Shown: positions 1 through 6,683 of the stretch, piece by piece
How the letters are laid out: each line of letters starts with the position of its first letter
Numbering within the stretch: position 1 is the first letter of the stretch
From: an uncultured Pelagibacteraceae bacterium
GTDB taxonomy: Bacteria > Pseudomonadota > Alphaproteobacteria > Pelagibacterales > Pelagibacteraceae
Direction of reading: 5' to 3'
Assembly (NCBI GenBank): GCA_902607585.1
Contig: CACLKP010000005.1
Span: 1 to 32,921 of the forward strand
Length of the DNA stretch: 32,921 nucleotides
Position numbers and translations under genes: made by a program
Notes under the pieces: model-generated
Told to the model about the DNA's origin: nothing
Database searches by the model: none
What the model saw: the letters and a program-made list of their open reading frames with translations, nothing else

Positions 1-643
1 TTATGATAAAAATTCTTTTATCTCCATTCTTAATTTGCGGCAAAAATTTTTGTGCCATGACATGACGGTGTTTATGTAAATATTTAGATATTTTTCTCCT
101 AGATGAATTTTTGTTAATAAAAAGAATATTTTTACCTCCATATCCATGAGTGGGTTTAATTACTATTTTTTTATATTTATTTTTAAACTTTTCAATTTCG
201 TAAACACTTCTGGTAAAAATTGTTGGAGGCATTAATTTTAAAAAATCGATAGAATAAAGTTTTTCAGGCATATTTCTTACCGCAAAAGGATCGTTAATTA
301 TTTGCGTCTTATTTGATATCTTTTCCAGTAAAAACGTAGCTGTAATATAATCCATGTTAAATGGAGGATTTTGCCTCATTAAAATAAAACTAACTTTTGA
401 AAGATCTAATTTTTTTAAATTTTTAATAAAATAAAATTTTTTCTTATTTTCATAAAATTTAACCTCTCTACTTAAAGCAAAAATTTTATTTCTAAAAAAT
501 GTAAGATTTTTTGTTTCGTAATAATAAATTCTATAATTTCTTCTTTGAGCCTCTAGAGCTAATAATAGAGTTGTATCAGTTTTCCTATTAATCGATTGAA
601 TAGGATCGGCTTGTATTGCAATTGTTTTATTATGTTTTTTCAT
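1..643 (-). CDS. gshB: Glutathione synthetase, 3' end cut by window edge
   Basis: ATP-dependent ligase that adds glycine to gamma-glutamylcysteine, the second step of glutathione synthesis in the cytosol. The reading frame opens at the ATG at 643 and stays open to base 1, giving about 214 of an expected 310-320 residues. Visible GshB hallmarks are an N-terminal DPIQSI segment, then LLALEAQRR, then ILMRQNPPF (the family's LMRxxPPF motif), then ATP-grasp segments KPTHGYGGKNI and AQKFLPQIKNGDKR. The start lies 14 bases inside the 3' end of gshA, so the two are probably translationally coupled. The family call is secure. The C-terminal ATP-grasp portion lies outside the window, so completeness cannot be judged. 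Confidence 0.93.
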   Translation of the reverse strand, partial: MKKHNKTIAIQADPIQSINRKTDTTLLLALEAQRRNYRIYYYETKNLTFFRNKIFALSREVKFYENKKKFYFIKNLKKLDLSKVSFILMRQNPPFNMDYITATFLLEKISNKTQIINDPFAVRNMPEKLYSIDFLKLMPPTIFTRSVYEIEKFKNKYKKIVIKPTHGYGGKNILFINKNSSRRKISKYLHKHRHVMAQKFLPQIKNGDKRIFII

Positions 644-1934
644 ATAAAAATTCTAAACTATTATCTTTTTGAAATTTTTCTATGGCAACTTCAGCTTTTG
701 TTTTATTGTTAGCTAATATACTTTCAACATTGCGTAAAAAGACTGATTCATCTTTTCCACTATCATTTTTAATCGATCTTTTCTCAAGGCCTTTTTTTGA
801 TAAGTCCAAAAAAATTTTGCCCCACTCTAATAATGTCTTGTTATTAAGAACAGTGTTTAAACCTCTTTTAGGAGCATCCGCATAAGCGTTTAGCACATCT
901 GAAGCTTTCCATTTATTTATAATATCAAAAGCTTCATTCAAATTTCCATAAAGCATGCCAGCATAAAAAGCTGGACCACCACAATGGCAATCCCATTCGC
1001 AAGTATCCAGTGATCTAATCTCTATATATTTTTTCAGACGAACTTCTGTAAATATGGTCGCTAAATGGTTTTTGAAATCTACAATATTTGGTTTAACATT
1101 TTTAAGTATTGAAAGTTTGCCATGCATAAAATCTTCGAATTTCTTTCCTTCTACATCAAAATGTTTGGAATTTTTGACAACAAACAATAAGGGCATATTA
1201 ATGACAAAGTCTGTATATTTTTCAAAATTCATATCCTCCAAAAAAATTTTTGGTAATCCAGCTCTTGATGTATTTTGCCAGACTTTTGAACGGTAAGATA
1301 AATATCCACTCAATCTATTTTCTATAATTGATGAATTAGCAAAAATAGCTATAGATATTGGTACTAAAAAAGCACTTAATTTAAATTTTTTTATAAAATC
1401 TTTTTCGGAAATATAATCTAAATTAATTTGTGTGCCACAAGTTTGGTACATCATATGTAAACTTAGTTTTCCATCTTTTGGCATTTCTTTTGTCATAATT
1501 TCATACCGTTGTTTTGGTGTTTGGGGAACATTCTCTAATTTCGTAAAAGGATCAAAACTTACGGACATCATTTTTAAATTAAGTTTTTTACAAGCTTTTC
1601 TTAGTTCATCTAAATATTTGTATGATTCGCTGCAGTTTAAATGAATAGAATTTAATTTTGCTCCTGAAAGCTCGATTTGGTTACCAGGCTCTAGTGTAAT
1701 ACTTTGTCCTTCCCTAGATAAACCTACAGCATAATCTTTTTCTTTTATTGCTTTCCATCCGAACTGTTTAAGAAAATTAAAAATTTTTGATATTGTTTCA
1801 AAATTTGCTCTTTGATTGGTAGAATTATCAAAGATAAATTTTTCATGTTCTACCCCAATGCTTAGTTGATTCTCTTTTTTGCAACCCTTTTCAAAATAAT
1901 TTATTAAGTCTTGTTTAGAGTTTATTTGTTCCAT
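630..1934 (-). CDS. gshA: Glutamate-cysteine ligase (plant/alphaproteobacterial type)
   Basis: Ligates glutamate to cysteine, the first and usually rate-limiting step of glutathione synthesis. At 434 residues it matches the short GCS2-type enzymes of plants and Alphaproteobacteria rather than the roughly 520-residue E. coli GshA. Visible family features are IGVEHEKFIF near residues 26-35 (acidic substrate/metal site), SREGQSITLEPGNQIELSGA at about 73-92, the TCGTQINLDY segment near 164-173, and EVRLKKYIEIRSLD near 298-311. It ends over the start of gshB. Upstream, a gap of only 7 bases separates it from the amidotransferase-fold gene, so all three probably share a transcript. The start ATG is the first Met and gives the usual N-terminus. 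Confidence 0.94.
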   Translation of the reverse strand: MEQINSKQDLINYFEKGCKKENQLSIGVEHEKFIFDNSTNQRANFETISKIFNFLKQFGWKAIKEKDYAVGLSREGQSITLEPGNQIELSGAKLNSIHLNCSESYKYLDELRKACKKLNLKMMSVSFDPFTKLENVPQTPKQRYEIMTKEMPKDGKLSLHMMYQTCGTQINLDYISEKDFIKKFKLSAFLVPISIAIFANSSIIENRLSGYLSYRSKVWQNTSRAGLPKIFLEDMNFEKYTDFVINMPLLFVVKNSKHFDVEGKKFEDFMHGKLSILKNVKPNIVDFKNHLATIFTEVRLKKYIEIRSLDTCEWDCHCGGPAFYAGMLYGNLNEAFDIINKWKASDVLNAYADAPKRGLNTVLNNKTLLEWGKIFLDLSKKGLEKRSIKNDSGKDESVFLRNVESILANNKTKAEVAIEKFQKDNSLEFLYEKT

Positions 1935-1941
1935 TAACCAT

Positions 1942-2736
1942 TTACCTTTTCAAATAATCAAGCCAATTTTTTAACTCTTGTATCCGCATATCTTCCTTTA
2001 ACTCAGCCTTAGCGCGCTCTATAGAGTTAATATGTTGATTAATTTCATTTTGATTTTTAAAAACATTTTTATCAATTAAACGTTCTGACCTATGTTTTAT
2101 TAATTTGATCATATAATCATAAGGAATTTCAGGATGATATTGTAATCCCCATATTTCTGAATTCCCAACAGTGAAATGTAATGCTTCAAATTTGTTAATT
2201 TTATTACTTGCTAACAAAACTGCATCTTTTGGTGGAATTTCTACTTCATCATAATTGAAGGCGGGTGTTGTAAATTTGTGAGGTTTGGAAGAATAAAGTT
2301 TATGTTTTTTTCCTTCATTAGTAAGTTCTATATCATAAGCAATGCCAACATGAGCACCTTTTGGTGCTACTCTACACTTTCCGCCCGCTGCAGTGACAGC
2401 TACTTGCAAACCCCAGCATGCAGCAAAAAAAAATTTTTCGTGCTTAAAACATGTTTTTGCAAATTCTATGTGTTTTTTAACTTCGTTGCTAGAATCTTTA
2501 ATACGTAAAGTGCTACCAGTTAACACAATACCATCATATTTTTTCAAAGATGAAATGATTTTTAGAATTGAATCATCATTTCCGGGTTCAACAATATCTA
2601 TCTCGCTATTGGGTTCAAGTTTTTCGATATGTATTTTAAAATTTTGTGATTGAGGCACACAACCAGCGTTGTTAAAATTTATGTTTTCTTCTTTTGTGTT
2701 GCCTTCAACAATTAATAGTTTTAATTTATTCACCAT
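1942..2736 (-). CDS. Class I glutamine-amidotransferase-fold protein (GuaA-N-like)
   Basis: 264-residue stand-alone class I GATase domain. The catalytic triad is visible: Cys107 in AACWGLQ, then His201 and Glu203 in QYHPE. No synthetase domain is attached, so it is not GMP synthase itself. Such free-standing domains include glutamine amidotransferase subunits and gamma-glutamyl peptidases/hydrolases. It lies 7 bases upstream of gshA in the same direction and 8 bases from a divergent gene of the same fold. The operon with gshA and gshB suggests, as inference only, a gamma-glutamyl substrate such as glutathione or its conjugates. The substrate is not established. The start ATG at 2736 has no Met close by as an alternative and leaves almost no room for a leader, so the promoter must lie inside the divergent gene or the mRNA is leaderless. 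Confidence 0.85.
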   Translation of the reverse strand: MVNKLKLLIVEGNTKEENINFNNAGCVPQSQNFKIHIEKLEPNSEIDIVEPGNDDSILKIISSLKKYDGIVLTGSTLRIKDSSNEVKKHIEFAKTCFKHEKFFFAACWGLQVAVTAAGGKCRVAPKGAHVGIAYDIELTNEGKKHKLYSSKPHKFTTPAFNYDEVEIPPKDAVLLASNKINKFEALHFTVGNSEIWGLQYHPEIPYDYMIKLIKHRSERLIDKNVFKNQNEINQHINSIERAKAELKEDMRIQELKNWLDYLKR

Positions 2737-2744
2737 CTAATTAT

Positions 2745-3443
2745 ATGAAATTTTTAGTCCTACAACATATTAATATTGAACATCCTGGTATTTTTCTCAA
2801 ATTTATGAAGGAAGATAATATTCAAATAGATACTGTAGAACTAGATGAAAACGAAAAAATACCACAACTAGATCAATATGACGCAATGATAGTGATGGGT
2901 GGTCCTATGGATACATGGCAAGAAGAAACTTATCCTTGGTTAAAGCCTGAAAAAGAAGAAATTCACAAGTTTGCATGTGTACAAAAAAAACCTTTTTTAG
3001 GTTTGTGTCTTGGCGCCCAACTTCTTAGTGAAGCTGTAGGGGGTAAAGTAAAAAAAATGAAGACACCAGAAATAGGTGTGCTCCAAGTTTCTTTGGCAGA
3101 TAATAACTCATTATTTAAAGGTCTAAATAAAGAACTAAAAGTTTTACAGTGGCATTCCTATGAAGTGCATGATTTGCCACCTAACACAAATTTACTGGCA
3201 TCATCGCCTGAGTGTAAAGTTCAAGCTTTTTCTTCTGATAATGCCTTTGGTCTACAATTTCATGTTGAACAAACAAATAAAACTGTACCTCAATGGGCAT
3301 GCGTTCCTGAGTATAAATCTGCTTTAGAGAATACCCTGGGTCAAAATGCACTTGAAAAATTTAAAAAAGATGTTGAAGAAAATTTAAATGTATTTAATAA
3401 CAGCGCAAAAATAATTTACGATAATTTTAAAAAAATAATTTAA
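2745..3443 (+). CDS. Class I glutamine-amidotransferase-fold protein (GMP synthase-like)
   Basis: 232-residue class I GATase. The triad is intact: Cys88 in LGLCLGAQ, His173 and Glu175 in QFHVEQT, with the family glycine motif MGGPMDTW at 51-58. I chose the ATG at 2745 because translation from there begins MKFLVLQH, the usual first beta strand. An upstream in-frame start would add 17 unrelated residues and run into the opposite gene. It belongs to the group of free-standing GuaA-like amidotransferases that includes the plant cytosolic gamma-glutamyl peptidase GGP1, which trims glutathione conjugates. That function here is inference from fold and from gshA/gshB nearby. The following peroxiredoxin gene begins at the very next base after its stop, implying co-translation. 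Confidence 0.87.
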   Translation: MKFLVLQHINIEHPGIFLKFMKEDNIQIDTVELDENEKIPQLDQYDAMIVMGGPMDTWQEETYPWLKPEKEEIHKFACVQKKPFLGLCLGAQLLSEAVGGKVKKMKTPEIGVLQVSLADNNSLFKGLNKELKVLQWHSYEVHDLPPNTNLLASSPECKVQAFSSDNAFGLQFHVEQTNKTVPQWACVPEYKSALENTLGQNALEKFKKDVEENLNVFNNSAKIIYDNFKKII

Positions 3444-3905
3444 ATGAAATTAAAAAGTAATTCAAAAGCTCCTAACTTTAAATTACCTTCTACAGGTAAG
3501 ACCATCTTCGAATTAAATAAAATTAAAAAAAATATCATTTTATATTTTTATCCAAAAGATGATACACCTGGTTGTACTATTGAATCCAAAGACTTTAGTA
3601 AATTAAATAATTTAATTTCTAAAAATAAAACATGCGTATTTGGAATTTCAAAAGATAGCATCGAAAGTCATCTAAAATTCAAAAAAAAATATAAACTTAA
3701 ATTTGATTTATTATCTGACGAAAAATTATCAGTAATTAAAAAATATGGTGTTTGGGGAAAAAAATCATTTATGGGAATGAAATTTATGGGAATTATAAGA
3801 ACTACGTTTTTAATAAACTCAAAAGGTAAAATTCATAGGGTATGGCCCAATGTTAGAGTTAAAAATCATGCTAAAGAAGTGTTAGAAGAAATTAAAAAAA
3901 TTTAA
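3444..3905 (+). CDS. bcp: Bcp/PrxQ-type peroxiredoxin
   Basis: Thiol peroxidase of the AhpC/TSA superfamily that reduces hydrogen peroxide and organic peroxides in the cytosol. At 153 residues it has the normal Bcp length. The peroxidatic cysteine is Cys44 in DDTPGCTIE. The resolving cysteine found five residues later in E. coli Bcp is absent (position 49 is Lys), so this is either a 1-Cys enzyme or uses Cys64 in NKTCVFGIS. If 1-Cys, recycling by a small thiol such as glutathione would fit the neighbouring gsh genes, but that is inference. The ATG abuts the stop of the preceding amidotransferase gene. The last four bases overlap the convergent dehydrogenase gene. Confidence 0.92.
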   Translation: MKLKSNSKAPNFKLPSTGKTIFELNKIKKNIILYFYPKDDTPGCTIESKDFSKLNNLISKNKTCVFGISKDSIESHLKFKKKYKLKFDLLSDEKLSVIKKYGVWGKKSFMGMKFMGIIRTTFLINSKGKIHRVWPNVRVKNHAKEVLEEIKKI

Positions 3906-5101
3906 AATAAGCTGCCTTCAAGACTATGTTTGTACAATTTTGTCATATCGTCTAATGAAGTTTTTTTGGGATTGTCTGGTGTACAAGGATCATTTAACGC
4001 CATGGGAGATAATTTTACTATATCTTTATCCGTTATATTTGCGCAATCAGATAGCTTATGTGGAATTTTTATTTTTTCACGTAAGTCCAATACCCAATCG
4101 AGAAAAGAATTAAAAGTCGCTTCTTTTAATTCAAGATACTCGCTTAATTTTGCAATTTTGTTTTCAATTACAGATCTGTTAAAAGTTAAAACATAAGGCA
4201 TAAAAACTGCATTAGATAAGCCGTGATGAATATTAAATACTGAGTTAACCGGATGACTTAATGAGTGAATAGCCCCCAAACCTTTTTGAAAAGCCGTAGC
4301 TCCCATACTTGAAGCTGTAAGCATATTTCCACGAGCTTCCAAATTTTCTCCTTCATTAACTGCTGTTGTTAACCATTTTTTAATTAACCACATTCCTTCT
4401 AGCGCTATACCATCAGCCATTGGGTGATAACCAGGAGCACAATAAGCTTCTAAATTATGTGCAAAAGCATCCATACCTGTTGCTGCTGTCAAAAATTTAG
4501 GTAAACCAACTGTTAACTCTGGATCGAGAATAGTCAAAGTTGGAAGCATTCTAGGATGAAAAATTATTTTTTTTGTATTTGTTTGTTCATTGATAATTGC
4601 AGCAGCCCTTGATGTTTCTGAACCAGTTCCTGCTGTAGTAGGTATGGCTATAATTGGCTTAATATTTTCAGTGTTAATCATTTTATTTTTTGCCATGGAT
4701 TCAAAAAATTTATTTTCTGACCAAAAACTTCCTTCCGCTGTAAAATCCCAAATCGGTCTATTTACAGAAGCTAATAATGCTATTGATTTACCTACATCTA
4801 AACTACTACCTCCTCCAATGGCTATTACACCATCGTGACTTCCATTTTTGAATTGTTCAACTCCCTTTTGAACGTGACTACCAAAAGGATTTCCTTTTAA
4901 ATCAGAGAAGACTGTTGTGGGTAAATTGGCTTCTTTATTTATATTTATAGTTTTTGATATGATTTGTGTTTTTGTTAAATCTTTATCTGTAACTAACAAA
5001 GGTTTTTTAATATTTAATATATTGCATGCTTTGGGTAATTTATTAATTCTTCCGTTGCCAAACCAAACGGTATTAGGGTAACCCCAATTAGAATTGGACA
5101 T
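3902..5101 (-). CDS. Iron-containing alcohol dehydrogenase
   Basis: 399-residue group III (iron-type) NAD(P)-dependent alcohol dehydrogenase. The nucleotide site GGGSSLDVGKS is at about 96-106 and the PTTAGTGSETS motif at 154-164. Metal ligands by alignment with FucO are Asp211 and His215 (GMDAFAH), His279 (AIHSLSHP) and His293 (HHGLSNA); all are present, so it should be active. The substrate is not readable from sequence. Fe-ADHs have been proposed for methanol/C1 oxidation in SAR11, and this gene is divergent from tmm across a 78-bp gap. A role with C1 compounds (alcohol or formaldehyde) is therefore plausible but unproven. Its 3' end overlaps bcp tail to tail by 4 bases. Confidence 0.9.
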   Translation of the reverse strand: MSNSNWGYPNTVWFGNGRINKLPKACNILNIKKPLLVTDKDLTKTQIISKTININKEANLPTTVFSDLKGNPFGSHVQKGVEQFKNGSHDGVIAIGGGSSLDVGKSIALLASVNRPIWDFTAEGSFWSENKFFESMAKNKMINTENIKPIIAIPTTAGTGSETSRAAAIINEQTNTKKIIFHPRMLPTLTILDPELTVGLPKFLTAATGMDAFAHNLEAYCAPGYHPMADGIALEGMWLIKKWLTTAVNEGENLEARGNMLTASSMGATAFQKGLGAIHSLSHPVNSVFNIHHGLSNAVFMPYVLTFNRSVIENKIAKLSEYLELKEATFNSFLDWVLDLREKIKIPHKLSDCANITDKDIVKLSPMALNDPCTPDNPKKTSLDDMTKLYKHSLEGSLF

Positions 5102-5139
5102 TATAAAATACTACTTCAATTTTTTCTATTTTGTTAGTA

Positions 5140-5161
5140 AAATAAATTTATAAATTTATTT
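5140..5161. promoter_or_regulatory. 22-bp perfect palindrome upstream of tmm
   Basis: Two exact 11-base arms (AAATAAATTTA and its reverse complement) meet with no spacer. The centre lies about 29 bases before the tmm start and about 50 bases before the divergent dehydrogenase start. Position and symmetry fit an operator for a dimeric regulator serving one or both genes. The all-A/T composition means chance symmetry in this genome cannot be excluded. Confidence 0.4.
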
Positions 5162-5164
5162 ATA

Positions 5165-5171
5165 GGTGGAG
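5165..5171 (+). promoter_or_regulatory. Shine-Dalgarno sequence of tmm
   Basis: GGTGGAG lies 8 bases before the ATG at 5180. It is one of the clearest ribosome-binding sites in the window and fixes the tmm start. Most neighbouring genes lack such a strong match. Confidence 0.75.
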
Positions 5172-5179
5172 AAAATTCA

Positions 5180-6520
5180 ATGACAAAAGTAGCAATTATT
5201 GGAACGGGACCGTGTGGTCTTTCAATGTTAAGATCTTTTGAACAAGCTGAAAAAAAAGGAGAAAAAATACCTCAAATAGTTTGTTTTGAAAAACAAGAAG
5301 ATTGGGGAGGATTGTGGAACTACAATTGGAGAACTGGATCTGATCAATATGGAGACCCTGTTCCTAACAGCATGTATAGATATCTTTGGTCAAATGGACC
5401 TAAAGAATGTTTAGAATTTGCTGATTATTCATTTGATGAGCATTTCGGACATCCAATTCCATCATTTCCGCCGAGAGAAGTTTTATATGATTATATAATT
5501 GGTAGAGTAAAAAAAGGGAATCTTAAAAACAAAGTAAGATTTAACACAACTGTTATGACTGTAACTTATAATGGAAAAAATTTTGAAGTAACTTCACATG
5601 ATAAAAAAAATGATAAATTTTCAAAAGATACATTTGATTATGTAATTGTGTCTACAGGACATTTCTCTGTTCCATTTATTCCAGAATATCCGGGAATGAA
5701 ATCTTTTCCAGGAAGAATATTACATTCGCATGATTTTAGAGACGCAGAAGAATTCAGAGGTAAAAATATTATTGTTTTAGGAAGTAGTTATTCAGCTGAA
5801 GATGTTGCTCTCCAATGTCATAAATATGGAGCAAAAAGTGTGACTATAGGTTATAGAAATAACCCAATGGGTTTTAAATGGCCTAACGGAATGAAAGAAG
5901 TCCATTATTTAGACAGGCTAGAAGGAAATAAAGCAATCTTTAAAGATGGTCACAAACAAGAAGCTGATGCAATAATTTTATGTTCAGGCTATCTTCATCA
6001 TTTCCCTTTTTTAACTGAAGACCTTAAACTAAAAACTAGAAACAGATTATATCCACCAAAATTGTATAAAGGCGTAGTTTGGGAAAAAAATCATAAATTG
6101 TTATACCTGGGTATGCAGGATCAATTTCATACCTTCAACATGTTTGATTGTCAGGCTTGGTATGCAAGAGATGTAATAATGGGTAAGATTAAAATTCCAA
6201 GTAAATCAGAAATCGAAAAAGATATAAATAAATGGGTTGCTATGGAAGAAAAATTAGAAAATCCTGAACAAATGATAGATTTTCAAACTGAATATACCAA
6301 AGAACTTCATGGATTATCTGATTATCCAAAAATTGATTTTGAATTAATTAGAAAACATTTCAAAGAATGGGAACATCATAAAGTAGAAGATATTATGACT
6401 TATAGGAATAAATCTTTTTCATCCCCAGTGACTGGATCAATTGCAACAATTCATCATACGCCATGGGCATCTGCAATGGATGATTCTTCAAAAGCTTTTT
6501 TAAATCAATCAAAAAAATAA
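5180..6520 (+). CDS. tmm: Trimethylamine monooxygenase (flavin-containing)
   Basis: FAD- and NADPH-dependent enzyme that oxidises trimethylamine to trimethylamine N-oxide (TMAO). At 446 residues it has the length of bacterial Tmm. The FAD-binding motif GTGPCG is at 8-13 and the flavin-monooxygenase fingerprint FxGxxxHxxxF is at 176-186 (F176, G178, H182, F186). The NADPH-binding GSSYSAED is at 201-208. The long PREVLYDYI and HFPFLTEDLKL segments also resemble SAR11/Roseobacter Tmm. It stands alone on the plus strand, divergent from the Fe-ADH and convergent with the TMAO importer. That context, together with tdm downstream, supports TMA as substrate over other tertiary amines or sulfides. DMS oxidation by Tmm is known and may also occur. 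Confidence 0.93.
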   Translation: MTKVAIIGTGPCGLSMLRSFEQAEKKGEKIPQIVCFEKQEDWGGLWNYNWRTGSDQYGDPVPNSMYRYLWSNGPKECLEFADYSFDEHFGHPIPSFPPREVLYDYIIGRVKKGNLKNKVRFNTTVMTVTYNGKNFEVTSHDKKNDKFSKDTFDYVIVSTGHFSVPFIPEYPGMKSFPGRILHSHDFRDAEEFRGKNIIVLGSSYSAEDVALQCHKYGAKSVTIGYRNNPMGFKWPNGMKEVHYLDRLEGNKAIFKDGHKQEADAIILCSGYLHHFPFLTEDLKLKTRNRLYPPKLYKGVVWEKNHKLLYLGMQDQFHTFNMFDCQAWYARDVIMGKIKIPSKSEIEKDINKWVAMEEKLENPEQMIDFQTEYTKELHGLSDYPKIDFELIRKHFKEWEHHKVEDIMTYRNKSFSSPVTGSIATIHHTPWASAMDDSSKAFLNQSKK

Positions 6521-6663
6521 GGTATCAAAAAAACTACACAGCCAAAAAAAAAGAAAATACTTCCAAACATAGCCCAAAAATTTCCAAGGCTAGACATAAT
6601 AAAACCAATTGCAGAAATCAAAAATAAAATCCATCCGGCAATATTTATAATTTTAGTATTCAT
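6505..6663 (-). CDS. Small two-helix membrane protein (52 aa)
   Basis: A 52-residue ORF starting ATG at 6663, 20 bases after the tmoW stop. It reads MNTKIINIAGWILFL and ends in IPYFFD, with two hydrophobic stretches at about 5-24 and 30-48 separated by a short SSLGNFWAM turn. It is almost entirely membrane-embedded. Its last 16 bases overlap the 3' end of convergent tmm. Position suggests it is the last gene of the tmo transcript, perhaps a small partner of the permease, but no family was recognised. It could be chance coding in A/T-rich DNA. The ordered two-helix hydrophobic pattern is what argues for a real gene. Confidence 0.5.
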   Translation of the reverse strand: MNTKIINIAGWILFLISAIGFIMSSLGNFWAMFGSIFFFFGCVVFLIPYFFD

Positions 6664-6683
6664 TTACCAATCAATTTGTAATT

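Noticed and set aside
2694-2744. Upstream start for the plus-strand amidotransferase gene
   Set aside because: The extra 17 residues do not belong to the fold and overlap the divergent gene's coding start.
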